Source: Gorsachius magnificus (lineage: Eukaryota > Chordata > Aves > Pelecaniformes > Ardeidae). Taken from it: DNA of 64,000 nucleotides. The translations under genes were made by a program, and so were the position numbers. How positions within the stretch are numbered: the first letter of the stretch is position 1; the number at the start of each line of letters is the position of its first letter. The notes beneath the pieces were generated by a model that made no database searches, was not told the DNA's origin, and was given only the letters and a program-made list of their open reading frames with translations. This document shows positions 25,501-38,300 of this stretch, one piece after another. The stretch spans positions 123,567,988 through 123,631,987 of the forward strand of contig CM067082.1 of the NCBI GenBank assembly GCA_034008185.1, read 5' to 3'.

Positions 25501-28500
25501 CCTAAAGCTTAAGGCAGTATTAAAAGCGTGCAATTAAAATGAAAAAGTCAGGATATAAAAAAGTTATATTCAATCAAATAATTAAACTATATAGCTGATA
25601 TGAAACAACCCCATTTATTCTTTTCTTTTTAGAAATACATATTCAATTATTTTGATTTTTTCTTTTTTTTTTTAACTTTAAGAGAGAAAACTCTGTATTT
25701 TTACTAACTTGCCAGCACTGAAGGAAATTTAAGTAGAATTTCCTGAATTTCAGGGTTTAATTAAGCAACTTGAACAATCAATTCAATCAAGTTACTTTAC
25801 ATCTATGTTTCTTTACCATCAGAATTGACATTTGGATTTTTTTGTTTTGAAAAAAAATTAAGATCATATTTTGACTAGAACCATACTTCAGTTCAAAATG
25901 AGGATTTCAGCATTAACTATTAATATTAGAAACCCGCACAAAGCTAAAACAGAGGGGTACGAAACACTTCTGAATTTTCCTGGATCCATCATTTGACATA
26001 AAAGAGTAGACTGAAGCATGCAATTAACATTTTTTTTCACCCAAAGAATGAAAATAAACAGATTTGGGCATTTTTTTGCCAGCATAACTTTGCCTATATT
26101 TTTACGTTGGTAACTTAAGGCAAATAAGGTAGGTATTAGCTTGCCTCTAGCTGTTGCCTATGAGAATGTTTCACTGACTGTTTGCATATAGGCTGGGGCT
26201 TTATCACAGGTCTGATGCAAGAAAGCTGAATTTTTTCTCTGGCCTCTGTGACCCCATTATGGTACTTTGTTAGCGTGTGTTCTGCGAGCTCAGCCTCACT
26301 CCTACAGCACGACCATAGGTTCAAACAATGGACTCAAAACAGACTTGCAAAAAATAGCTTCAAACTAGACTTTGCAGACTCAGGTTTGCCTAAATATAGA
26401 ATTTGTTTCATGTTTTCCTACTCGATTTTTAAACTTTGGTTTATGCAGTACTTTAAAAGCATTTAAAAGCTCACATAAACTGTTTACTGTTGCAACACTT
26501 TACAGAAACCAAAAATATTTCTTGAAGAAAAATTTGAATCTGAAATTTGTAGAAACGACTACTTAGTCTAAGATATATTTGTGTGCCTCCAGTTGTAACA
26601 AGGATTGCTCAATTGAGATGTAAATCGAGCTTTAAAACAGGAATTAATTAGCATGAAAGTAACGCTGTACGTATGCACTTTAATTTTGTCAGACTAAGGC
26701 TTGTATTTATTTTCACAGGCTGTGCCTTATGGGGATGCAGGGGATTTTTGTTGTACAGATCTCTCTTCTCCCACTTAAATACTTACTTTTGTAGAAGTTT
26801 TAGTTACTTGACTTAGCTACTTTTGGCAATAACTAGGCTGTACATAAAATGTTTTAGAAAAAATAAGGTCAAACTTAATTGACTAATTAACTGTCAGAAC
26901 CATAGCTTGGGGGAAAAAAAAATAGGTATTTCCTTATATAAAAAGATTGTACCAGCCATTTTATACTGACAATACCTACCCAAATAGATCTCTTGTAATC
27001 AAAGTTCCCTAATATTTTTATACCTAAAAATATGTACAATATACTAAGGCAACCCATTGCAAAGGAAACAGTTACACGGTACGGCTTTCATGAGAAACAA
27101 AAGACTAAGTCTAATTTATTTTAAGCCAGATAAAGAATAACTGAAATGACCTAATGAAATTATTCAGATATAAGCACTAATGTCTGCAGGAGGAGCCAAC
27201 AATCCTGCAGCTCAGCCTTCAGCCTCACAGGTAGTTTGAAATTGCCATATACTCTATAATTCACAGATTCATCTATCCAGTCTGCTCAAGAAACAGAGCA
27301 GAAACAAAAACTCAACTGTATTTAACATTAGGTTGCTTTCTGATCTTGAGAAAAATAATAAGTAGCAAATGATAAAATATGTACCCTGTTGGGAAAACAC
27401 ATTTTAAATGCAAACATTCATAACCATGTTTTTCAAGGGATACATGTATTAATGGCTAATTTAAACAGCTATTTTCACAAATGTTACATCGAAATTGGAA
27501 CACTTATTCCTGATGAAATTTGTAGAAGATGTAACCAAAAATCTAAACCAAACTATTGCCTGAACTGGAAGGCAATGAATTCTTATCAACCTCAGGCAAC
27601 AGAAAAAATATATTTTAAGATATTCCGCTGAATTAAAACAAACAAAAAAAATTGTAAATATGAAACTTCAGCAGCTAGCACCTTCAGTTTTGTTTTAATG
27701 TAACAAAACAACTAATTTATATCCAAAATATTTTTTTTTAAATATTAAAACCAAAATCTGGCAGAGTTTCTTCAAAGGCCAGCATTACACCAGAATTTTT
27801 AGGAAAAAAAAAAGAGATGGAGATTGTTTTTTTTAATTAATAAATGATGGCTACTTGGAAGGAACTCTGGGCATCAAAATCTAACCAGTACCAGGTATTA
27901 AAAAACAAATTTAACACTCCTTCCCTATAACTTTAAGATGGGGAAGGTCCTGGGGCTGAATTCACCATAGACCTCTGATACTGCTCGCTGAAACCACCAC
28001 TATCATAGCAGTAAGGCAAAACAGATTCTGGAGAGGAGGGTCTCATTGTTCTCACCAAAGGGATTTCATGCTTGGGTTGCTGCCCCATTTTACCTCCCTT
28101 ACTCGATATTTTTTCCCCCCTTGGCAAAAGATCTCCTTCATCAAAGGAAGAGCGAACAAGAAATATATTCTGATTTCTCTAAAATGTAAGAAAATAAACC
28201 AAAACAAAAACAGAAGAGAAAAAACATCTGAACCGCGTTAAAATACACTTCACTAGTGAGAAACACTTTTACTTCTGAAATAACACCTTCATTTTCAGTT
28301 CTCCCCTCCTTGTAAAAGCCCCACAAAGTATTTTGCAGCTAGAGGAAGCCATATTGGCAATTCTTCCTGTCACTTGATCAAATAAACTTCTGAATTTGTA
28401 TGGCTGTATTATACACGATATATTTATATTTTCTCTACATTCTCTTTCCACTACAATCACAAAGATCTCAGGTTTCAGGTATCAAACTGAAATATGATAA

Positions 28501-29040
28501 GTTCTATTTTGAAAGTCCCATTTTAAATACAGCTGTGCCAAGCAAAGTGAACACTGGTGCAAAGTTTATGTGTGTGTGTATACATATATATTCAAAAAAG
28601 CACTGTAAGCTATTTCCACGTAATTTAAATGTACGTGATCAGATGTTTGTTTTGCAAGATGTGTTTGCAAACGTTTGGAACCTGAAAATAAGGTAAACTG
28701 AGCAATCAAAGTACTTGAATAAAGAGAACTCTGGACAAAGTGGATAAAATAAGATACTTACTTTCAAATCAGCATGCAGAGATTCACTCTCAGCCACAAC
28801 GTTTTATATACCGGAATACTTATTTAGAAATTGTTTGTATTATTTTTAAGACTGTAATACCGTGATAACATTGCATTACAAAATAAAGAATTCCTGTAAC
28901 TTTCCGGTAAGCAAAACAGCACAGGCAGCTAACCTCTTTATAATTCTTTTTTATTGGGAAAAAAAAAAAAAAAACAAACCCTCAAACAGAGCTGGCTACA
29001 ATGTTTTATCTCGAGTCCTAAAAGTTCCGATGCAACCGTG
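22561..29040. other. Intergenic DNA, mostly AT-rich
   Basis: The first 0.6 kb is moderately GC-rich. From about 23.2 kb the sequence is AT-rich, with A/T homopolymers (for example near 24674-24687 and 24902-24924) and many AATAAA-like hexamers on both strands. No recognised gene or transposon is present. A possible minus-strand exon (28178 to 27933) is listed separately. Confidence 0.55.
27933..28178 (-). other. Candidate terminal coding exon of an unknown minus-strand gene
   Basis: On the minus strand, a pyrimidine-rich acceptor (TTATTTTCTTACATTTTAG) is followed immediately by an open frame of 81 codons ending in TAA. The frame begins RNQNIFLVRSSFDEGDLLPR and ends YQRSMVNSAPGPSPS. The block is less AT-rich than its surroundings, uses varied codons and lacks low complexity. 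I do not recognise the protein. A perfect minus-strand donor (GAAA|GTAAGT, intron starting at 28761) lies upstream, but I could not find coding exons that connect. Two internal donor-like sites (GTAAGG, GTAAAA) also exist. It may be a real last exon, a lncRNA exon, or chance. Confidence 0.25.
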
Positions 29041-29049
29041 CAATTCATT

Positions 29050-30530
29050 TGTTTCATTCCGCACCAGCACAGCCCGCCGCCGCGCTCCCAGTCGCGAATT
29101 CACCGCGTTTTGCAGTTATTTTGTGATCGAAACTTCCAAGCCGCAGCGAGCAGGTCCCCGCGCTCCGGCCGGCACCCGCCGAGCGCCTCGCCTGCCCGGG
29201 CTGCCTCCGCCGTTACGAGGAGCCGGGATGAAACCCGCTCCCAGCGCCGGGAGCCGAACCTCCCGCTACGCCGCCGCCTCCCCGAGCTGCCCGGGCGGGC
29301 TGGCGGTGCGCGCTTGGGGAAGGGCGGCCGGACCCGCCGGCAGCACCGCTCCGGCGCCCGGGGACGCCGACCCTGCCGGCGGCGAGGGGCCGCCCGCCGG
29401 ACCCTGGAGACCCGCGGCTCCCTGCTCCGGCGCCGGCCGCGCTCTCCCTGTTCCCGCCCCACCGCTCCTTTGGCCGCCGCCCCCTAGCACGACTGCGGCG
29501 CGGCGCCCGCGCCCGCCGCCGAGCCGGAGTCCCCCGGAACCGGCACCTCTGCGGCGTGGCACCCACTTACCGCCTTACAAAGCCCCAGCCCGCCGCCGGG
29601 AGGGAGCGGGCCGCCTCTCCCGTCCCTGCCCTCCCCTGCCCGGCGGCGCCGCGCCGCGCCCCCCTCCCGCCGCCCCCTCCCCTCCCCGCGCCCCGCCCCG
29701 CCGCCGCCTCGCGGGCAGCCGCCCCCCGCCGCCCCCGCCGCGCGGCCGCCGCCGCCGCTTTCGCGCCACGCGCCGCAGGGGCCGGCGCAGAAGCCAATGG
29801 GCGGCCGCGCGCGCCCGCCCGGCAGCCAGTAGCGCCCGCGCGGCGGCGGCGGGCGGCGCTGGTAGGCGCAGGGCGCAGCCAATGGGAGCCGGCGCCGCGC
29901 CACGCCCCGCGCCGCTTACTACGAGTTACTATGGCCGCCCGCGGCTGGGCGCGCGGGGCCGCTCCGCGCCCCCGGGGGTGGCGGCGCTTGGCGGCCGCGG
30001 CTCGCGGGGGGTCGGCGCGTTGTCCCGTCCCGGCTGTCGCGTCCCCTCGGCGGGGGGGCCGCCCCGCAGGAGCGGCGGCTCCGCGCCCGCCGCGCCGTGA
30101 GGGGCGGCGGGCGGAGGCAGGGGCGGCGGCAAGTGGCGGCCCCGCCGTCGTAGCGGCGGGCGAGAGTCCGGCGGGTGCCCGCCCGGAGGCCGTCTGGCGC
30201 CCGCGGAAGGCGCCCGCCGCCCCTGCGCCCCGCGGTGGCTGCCCGGACCCCGCTGCCCATCGCGTGGGCGGCCGCGCCTCAGCCGCAAACCCACGCGGGA
30301 GCCCCCCGTGGGCGGCGGTAGTCCGGGGAAAAAAAAAAAAAAAAGAAACCCACCCCAAAAAAGACGTTTAATGGTAAATATTGAGGCTGCGGACGGTCTA
30401 ACGCGCTCCCCGCCCACCGAGCGCGGAGCGGGGACCTCCGCAGGAGCGGGAGGGGGCCTCGGGGGGAGGGAGGGGGGAGGGAGCGCCCTGCCCGCCCGTG
30501 ACCGTGGAAGGGAGTGGGGGGGTGGACACG
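29050..30530. promoter_or_regulatory. Strong CpG island with CCAAT boxes, gene not assigned
   Basis: About 1.5 kb of very GC- and CpG-rich DNA lies 3.4-4.9 kb upstream of the IGF2BP3 start codon, separated from the IGF2BP3 promoter island by AT-rich sequence. It contains two CCAAT boxes in good context (GCCAATGGGCGG near 29791 and GCCAATGGGAGC near 29878), typical NF-Y sites of TATA-less promoters. A strong donor (GGCG|GTAAGTGG) is present on the minus strand, with its intron starting at 29570, so a leftward transcript is possible. Long open frames across the island (up to 412 codons) are a composition artefact. It could be an alternative or distal IGF2BP3 promoter, a divergent lncRNA promoter, or the promoter of an unannotated gene. 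Confidence 0.7.
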
Positions 30531-31878
30531 GCGGAGGCTTTCGGTGTTTCAGCCCGGAGGTGGGAAGAAGCACATGGTTGAGTTTTAATTCTAAATGGCA
30601 GACTGTCGTAAAAGTCCTTGCTAATTAAAGATTGGCTTTGCTTCCTCGTATAGAATATTTATGTAAGTATTTTAACTTCCTCTTGATTTGTGTGGGCGAT
30701 AAACACAAACACTTGAAATACAGAAAACATTTTTTTTTTTTTTATAAAGCCTTTTCTTACAGAGGTGGCTCAAAACCCACGTTAACTGTGAGAATGCTCT
30801 GACGTGTGCTCATGCGTTTGATTTGTGACTGCCAAAATAAATTACACCTCAAACTGGAAAACTGCGTTCTCAATAACATTACGATTTGGGAGTGCCCAGC
30901 CGATCTGAACTGTGCTCGTCTGTACTGGGAAGGGGAGATTTGTCAGGCGGCATGAGCAAGTTTCTGTTGTTGACTTGCCTTTTTTGGCATTCAAGATTTG
31001 GATTTACTCTTGAAACCACTAACCAACCCACACTTCTTGACAAACAAAGCTATACATTATTTAGCTTTGCAGAAAATATTTCGGCTTATTAAGCAAGATG
31101 TTTCAGAGTATCCAAAAAAAAAAAAAAAAAAAGGATTGCTGATAAGCAAGGGGTTTTTTCCCCAATCATCTGATTACAAAGCGGTTTGTGCTGTTATTGG
31201 ACAACTGATGCATATTCTTGCCATGAACTCTCCATCATCATTTCTTAAAAAAAAAAAATCTTCCAGCAAAACAGATTATCAAACTAGAATATTAAATGAA
31301 ATATATACACCCTGCTTAGCAGCTTTAAGAGGAAATGCCAGATAACGCTAGAGACTGTGTGTAGAAATGAGCACATGCATATTGCCTTACGGATTCAGTA
31401 CAAATCAAATTTATAAAGAATACAATTAATCTGCAAGAACAGCATCTAATTCCTTTCACAAGTTTAACTAAGAATTCAGCAGTTTGGAGGGGGCTGTTTT
31501 GAACTTGGATGGGCAATTGTTTATTTTAGCCAGACTATGCAGGACGGGGTTATGAAATACAAATTCATTTAGGAAAAATGCCACATCCAGCATCGAAAAA
31601 GTCATAAACAGGTTAATACTGTAGAAAAAAAAAATATTTCTCTCTATCCCCAAGATAATCGTTTGCTAGTTTTCTACAAAATGGAAGTTGTGATTAAATT
31701 CTGACGAGTGGAACACAAAACACTCGCTTTCCTCAATCACAAGCTGGCAATTAAAAGTTCATAAAACCGACACTGAGATTAAACAATGGGTTGAAATCAC
31801 AAATATTAGTGGCTCCGTAAGCCAAGCGCTTGGATGCACACAACAAAAGGGCCGTCTTTCCAACTTACTGCAACATTC

Positions 31879-31912
31879 CCCCAGCCCCTCCTAATTTCAC
31901 AAGGGGCTGGGG
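31879..31912. repeat. Perfect 11-bp inverted repeat (hairpin)
   Basis: CCCCAGCCCCT (31879-31889) and its exact complement AGGGGCTGGGG (31902-31912) flank a 12-nt loop. It lies about 2 kb upstream of the IGF2BP3 start codon and is followed by a donor-like CTG|GTAAGA near 31927. Confidence 0.8.
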
Positions 31913-32014
31913 CTCCAGCCCTCCTGGTAAGACATGTCTTCTTGCATCATACCACCACAAGCAAAATCTTCAGCCACTTTACTCTCTGCCCCGCGCCCCC
32001 TCCGAGCCCTGCGT

Positions 32015-32050
32015 ACCACCACCATCACCACCATCACCACCACCACCACC
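32015..32050 (+). repeat. CAC trinucleotide repeat with ATC interruptions
   Basis: A 36-bp run of (ACC)n interrupted twice by ATC. It would read as a histidine run in one frame, but the frame resembles no protein. Confidence 0.9.
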
Positions 32051-32530
32051 GCGGCCGAGCACCAGCGGCCGGAGCGCGGGTGACGAAAGCCTGGCCCAAA
32101 GCAGGGCTTCCAAGGGGATTTAAATCGCTCCTCTTTAATTGTATACTTGTTAGAAGTTAGGCACAAAACTATCAAGCGTTCCTGTTTACTACGGATTCCC
32201 AGGCGCGCTGCAGGACATGTGGAAATCCATTCACTACTCACTAATAAAAGTATTTAAACCGTTTTCCATGGATATACCTATTAAAACGTACCGCAAGGAG
32301 CCTACCACGGAATAAATGAAACCTTCGGCTAAAGTGAGCTGAATTATTAAACAAAACCTACTAGATCGCTATATTAAACACAGTGCTGGCTTTCATTTCC
32401 GTATCCTTTCTTCATCTTCAGGCAACATTTTGTTTGCACTGGAAAGGCTCCACACCCCCAAACCCCTCCCCCACAAGCCCACCATTGTATCCGTACGAAT
32501 GTGGAGAATTATGAATGGTTCCTTAAACCG

Positions 32531-32586
32531 GGCCGGGGGGCGGGGGGGGGGGGGGGGGGAGAAGGAGGAGGAGGAGGAGGAGGGGG
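32531..32586 (+). repeat. G-run and (GGA)n purine tract
   Basis: A G18 run (32542-32559) is followed by GGA repeats to about 32586. It is a homopurine, G-quadruplex-prone tract at the start of the IGF2BP3 promoter island. Matching C-runs at about 32926-32959 give the same potential on the minus strand. Confidence 0.9.
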
Positions 32587-33387
32587 GTCGCCGAATCCCT
32601 TTGTGTGCCGTTACCAGCCGAGGGCAACGGTGCCTTCGCGCTTCCCCCCCGCGCCGTCCACCATTACCCAGCTGGAAGGGGAGCGCGGTCCCCTCGCCCC
32701 TCCCCGAGCCGGGCAGTGCCGGAGCGCAGATCTCTCGCCCCAGGACTCTCCCCTTCCTCCTCATCCCCCAACTCTCCTCCACCCCTTTGTCTTTTTTTTT
32801 TTTTTCTTCTTTCGCCCCCCCCCCTCCCCTTTCCGCCAGGGCTCAGCGCAAGGGGCACAGCGAGCAATGCGGGGACGTTACCATGTGGGGCTCCTCCGGG
32901 GCTGGAGAGACCCCGCAGCCCCTTCCCCCCCCCCCCTCCTCCTCCCCCCCCCCCCCCCCGGCCCGGGCCGGGGAGCGGGATCGCCCAGGCACGACCCCAA
33001 TGAATAACCCCACCGCCTGGCACGGCGGGGGAGGAGCGGGGCGGGGGGTGAGGGGGGGCGGGCATTGCGGTGCCTTTTCCCCTCCCTCCCCGCGATCACA
33101 CCCCGCTCGCACGGGGGGAGGTGCGGCCGCCCAGCCGTTTTTGGGCGGCGGGGGCGCGCGGAGTGGACTCCCCCGGCGGAAGGGCAGAGGCGGCGAGGAG
33201 CGGAGCAGGGCCGGCGCCCACCCAACTCCGGTTTCCCCTTCCCCCGCCCTCTGGCCCTCTCTAAACTTGTCCTGTCCAGCCTCCCCCCACCCCCTCTCCC
33301 CGTCCTTCACCCCGGCCCTCCTCCTCCTCCTCCTCCGTGAGTGTGTGTGCGCCCCATCCACTCGCTAATTGAAGAGCTGGGATTCCT

Positions 33388-33393
33388 CACGTG
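33388..33393. promoter_or_regulatory. IGF2BP3: E-box CACGTG (1)
   Basis: Palindromic canonical E-box in the proximal promoter. Its pair is at 33416-33421. Confidence 0.6.
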
Positions 33394-33415
33394 AGAAGTT
33401 GATTTGTAGTTTGAA

Positions 33416-33421
33416 CACGTG
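33416..33421. promoter_or_regulatory. IGF2BP3: E-box CACGTG (2)
   Basis: Second identical E-box, 28 bp from the first. Paired CACGTG sites are typical of MYC/USF-responsive promoters. Confidence 0.6.
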
Positions 33422-33686
33422 GCTCATTCAAAAAGCCGGAATATTCAAGTAATTTTTTTTTTCCTCTTTCCCTTCCCCCTCCCCTTCTCTGTGTTTTTTT
33501 TTTTTTTTATATTGAGAGGCGGCGCCTGCACGCACGTAGTGTGACATTTTCATAGTCCGCCTGCTGCTGCCAAAGGGGCTCGGGGGCAAGACAAAAAAAG
33601 TAGTTTTTTTTCCCTCCCCTCCTCCTTTTCCTCTCCTCAGCCCGCCATCCGCGGCCCCGGCGCTGGGTGTTTCCCCCGCGCCCCCC

Positions 33687-33716
33687 ATGCGCCCGGGTAG
33701 CACGGCAGGCACTTAG
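33687..33716 (+). CDS. Upstream ORF in the IGF2BP3 5' UTR (9 codons)
   Basis: The only ATG between the predicted start site and the IGF2BP3 ATG. It encodes MRPGSTAGT and stops at TAG 33714-33716, 242 nt before the main start. Its context (C at -3) is weak, so most ribosomes would probably scan past it. It is present in the mRNA only if transcription starts upstream of 33687. Confidence 0.4.
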   Translation: MRPGSTAGT

Positions 33717-33734
33717 GGCTCCCGTTTGGCTACG

Positions 33735-33735
<1 letters not shown>

Positions 33736-33772
<37 letters not shown>
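33736..33772 (+). repeat. T37 homopolymer in the 5' UTR
   Basis: 37 consecutive T between the uORF and the main start. The length may be uncertain because of sequencing slippage. Confidence 0.85.
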
Positions 33773-33776
<4 letters not shown>

Positions 33777-33781
33777 CTTGA

Positions 33782-35287
<1,506 letters not shown>

Positions 35288-35348
35288 GTAAAGTGGAGCT
35301 GCATGGGAAACTCATAGAAGTTGAGCATTCGGTCCCTAAAAGACAAAG
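35288..35348 (+). CDS. IGF2BP3: IGF2BP3 exon 2 (end of RRM1)
   Basis: A 61-nt exon encodes GKVELHGKLIEVEHSVPKRQ plus two bases of an arginine codon (residues 59-79). It completes RRM1 (beta-4, IEVEHSVPK) and begins the short linker to RRM2. The acceptor is CTCTTCAG and the donor AG|GTAATT. The sequence IEVEHSVPKRQR fits IGF2BP3, whereas IGF2BP1 has LEIEHSVPKKQR as I recall. Confidence 0.97.
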
Positions 35349-38300
35349 GTAATTTATTTTTACTCCCACCCCCCTGCCTTGCCCTCAGTTACCCAGCAAG
35401 AAGCAATTTGAAAAATGCTTAGGTTTGTGTTTCTCTTTCTTGTAGATAAATGGACCGCTTTCTTAAACCCACAGGCGTGCACTCTGTGCTGTCCTCGAGG
35501 TTTTCTAGAATCACCCCATGCATTTCTAATGTAGTGCCCTGGCCAGGCAACAGTGGTAGTATTTAATTTATTTAAAAAAAAAAAAAAAAGCCTTTTTGTA
35601 GGAGAAGCAAGTTACAATGGTCTGATGGCAAATGCTTGTGAAGATTTTAAAATTTAAAGTTCCGTGAGAAGACTTAAAATCTGGGTGTTAGCAGGAAATG
35701 AAATGTGGTGCTGTGAACAGCATAATGGGCAAGCACATGAGCTTTGCTCCAGCAACAAATAGCATCTTGTAAATACACTGGTATACGTATTTTTTTGATC
35801 CTGCCGTGTTTGAGTCTGCAGCATTTTATAGGCACGTAGTAGAAGTCTCATCTCTCTTTGAGAGGATTTTTCATCACTATTTTTGAGCTGGTCTGTAGAA
35901 GCAGCAGGAGAATGACTTCTTCCCAATAAGGACAGGATTTATGCATCCATAATTTCTAAATGTATGTTTAATTTTTGCAAGGTAGTAATTTTGTTGGGCC
36001 TCATGTGAAGAAGCAGTACTCGCAATAAAGCAGGGTAGTATTTTTATACTGCCTATAGCAATTCAGCCTGCTTCTTTCACAAATATTTAGATTATAGAAA
36101 ACCTGGCGTGCACTAGAGAGTAAAAGCAAAATAGATCAAACTTTCCACGTGCTTGTTCCTGTACTCCATTATTCAATCTGGGAAGTATGTCTGTATAACT
36201 TTGTTAAAAGGGGCTTCTACTATTTCAGGGTTGTATTTAAAAAGTGCAGTCTTTTAAAAATAGTCAAACTGAGAAGGTGAATTAGCTGTCTTGATGGGCA
36301 TTGTATCTTGGTATTTTGAGAATTAGAAGTTTAATCACTATTTAGTGTTAGAGGAAAGCTTCACTTGAGACACTATGGAGGATTTGCTCTAGTTAAGGGG
36401 GGGGGAACCCCTCTCTGGACCAATTCATAGCGTGCTAATCTTTACGCTTATATTTCTTTGATACTTTTCATTGAGCACATACAGCATATTCATTTCCATT
36501 CTCATTTATTAAGCAATGTATATGGCTTTGATTTACAGTAGCCTATATTTCAGATCTTTTGTGTATATAAAAATACTGTTGTAGATGGAATATATTTTTA
36601 GATTTAAGGAGAAAATTCCATGGGACATAGGAATTGGTCATTTCCTACTAGTCTCTGTAATATATAAATTAATTATCATGCTTATTAATCTTAAGCTTGC
36701 ACAAGTGGTATTCTATTTATGCTGTTGAAAACAAATTCATTTCACTCACATAAAGGTAAATTTTAAATCACTGGTGGCCCCCTCAACTTTTTTTTTTAAT
36801 CCTTGTTCAATGTGCTTAAAAATATTTTGCTGCTTTTTCAGCTGTCAGGCTGAATTGGTGTAAAAGTCCATTCTTCATTTTGGGTAGCATGTCTTCGTGT
36901 TGGTCTGTGAATTAGCAATTATCAGAAACATGCCTCTGTCTGTAACTTGTTGAAAAGAATTCTGCACTGAACTTAAGCACTTTTCTAGGCATGCATTGCC
37001 TACACACAGGCATAACCCTGAAAGAATTGCAAATGTAATTGTATCAGCATACCCGTAATTGTTTCTCCCAAAGCCCTTATTTGTTAAAACAGTTTGTTTG
37101 TGCAGTATCATGTTGGAATGTATCAGATATAGTTCAGATTTGTGCTGCTGTTTAACAGAAAATTATATTGCATTTCTCATAACTGCACTTCCTTCCCCTT
37201 TGTTTCCGCTCCCCCTCTCCCAAAATCAAATATAGAAAGCCACTTAATTCATTCAGTGGCCTCCATCTGTAAAAGTGACTCTCTTGTTCCTTTTATAGAT
37301 GGATGTCTAACACTCTTTCTTTTTTTTTTTTTTTTTGAGGGGGGGGTCAAAAAATTTAGAGATTTTTTCCATGTCTCTAAAGATTGCGTACTGGGCGTAT
37401 ATTTAGAGTTGTTAGATGCCTGTAAAAACACAGTTTTCAAATGTTGAGTATTTTGGTGAACCTGGTTATTAAGGTGCTTTCAAAGTAACTTTATTTGAAG
37501 TCTTTGTATCTTTTTACACAAGGGAGAGGTGTCAGCTGCAGCCGGGGTGGGGGGTGTGTTGCTCACCAGGCCCACCCAGCGTGTTTGCACGCTGCAAGGC
37601 CGGGGAACGCTTTCCAGAGAGCCCCGTGCACTCCAGTGTGCGAGATATGGTGGGAGCAGTGACGCCATTTAAAAAAAAAAAGTGGATGTGTCAAGTCTGT
37701 CTTTCAGCATGAGCGTACGATTAATAGTTTGGTCAAATGATTACTTCATAAGAGCAAAAATTGTTTTGTAGTGCGCTGAAATTATTCAATACTTTGTATT
37801 GACCTTTGCTGCCATGAGGCCGCTTCATGGAGAGTCCTAGCTCCCCTCCTCACAACCTCCTTAAATATGATTTTTTTAAATTTTTTTTTTTTACAGAGTG
37901 TGTGTATTATCACTCGCAAAGGTAGTTTGTGGGTATCTTTCTCCAGAGGCAGCTGGAGTGGATGGGAGGGAAGGGTGAGGGTTTGGTAATCTATATCCTT
38001 GTCACATAAAGGAAGGTCAGGAGGTGGTGTCAGCTAGGGTTGCCATAAAGTTGAGCTGAATCCAGAAGACAGTGGAGTGTGCCTGGCTTGTTATTCAGGG
38101 CGAAATTCTTGGGCCCAGTAGTCACTGCATTCCAGCCCTTGCTGGATCTTCAGATTTGAAGTGGGCACACCCAGGTTTGCAAAATTACCTTCCTACCTGC
38201 TGTGGGAAGGAAGGAGAGAGCCCGTGTGTGGCTTTCTCCCTCCCCTCCCCCCTGGAAGTATTTAAAAACAGAGGAGGGGATATGCCGAGGTTGAAAGAAG

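Larger units (their letters stand above)
30531..32400. other. AT-rich spacer between two CpG islands
   Basis: Mostly AT-rich, with A-runs near 31116-31132 and 31247-31258. It holds the hairpin at 31879-31912 and the CAC repeat at 32015-32050, listed separately. I see no gene. Confidence 0.55.
32401..33530 (+). promoter_or_regulatory. IGF2BP3: IGF2BP3 promoter region (CpG island)
   Basis: CpG-rich DNA directly upstream of the IGF2BP3 5' UTR. Towards its right end lies a non-GC-rich core with two identical palindromic E-boxes CACGTG at 33388-33393 and 33416-33421 (28 bp apart). CACGTG is the site for MYC/MAX, USF and related bHLH factors. A T-rich stretch ending in TTTATATTG at 33506-33514 is TATA-like. 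It is followed by GAGAGGCGGCGCC at 33514-33526, so I place transcription start near 33520-33545. This is inferred from sequence only. Confidence 0.65.

Noticed and set aside
26136..26324. Minus-strand frame with protein-like text (EAELAEHTLTKYHNGVTEAR) after an acceptor-like CTGTAG
   Set aside because: Weak pyrimidine tract, no matching upstream exon and no known homolog. Worth including in any homology search of the region, but not supportable as a gene.
27182..27239. Plus-strand ATG followed by GGANNPAAQPSASQ and a GTAGTT donor-like site
   Set aside because: Only about 17 codons, with no promoter or partner exon. It is indistinguishable from chance.
28141..28338. Second minus-strand exon candidate (frame containing YKEGRTENEGVISEVKVF)
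   Set aside because: There is no proper donor, and it would leave an intron of only about 45 bp before the acceptor at 28179, too short to splice.
28862..30100. 412-codon open frame on the + strand, with similar long frames on both strands to 30371
   Set aside because: It lies across a CpG island where stop codons are rare. The translation is proline/arginine/alanine low complexity, and all six frames are open together.
32015..32050. Histidine-run reading frame
   Set aside because: Simple CAC repeat without a surrounding protein-like frame.
32430..33368. 312-codon open frame in the IGF2BP3 promoter island
   Set aside because: Composition artefact dominated by homopolymer-derived proline and glycine runs, with no domain.
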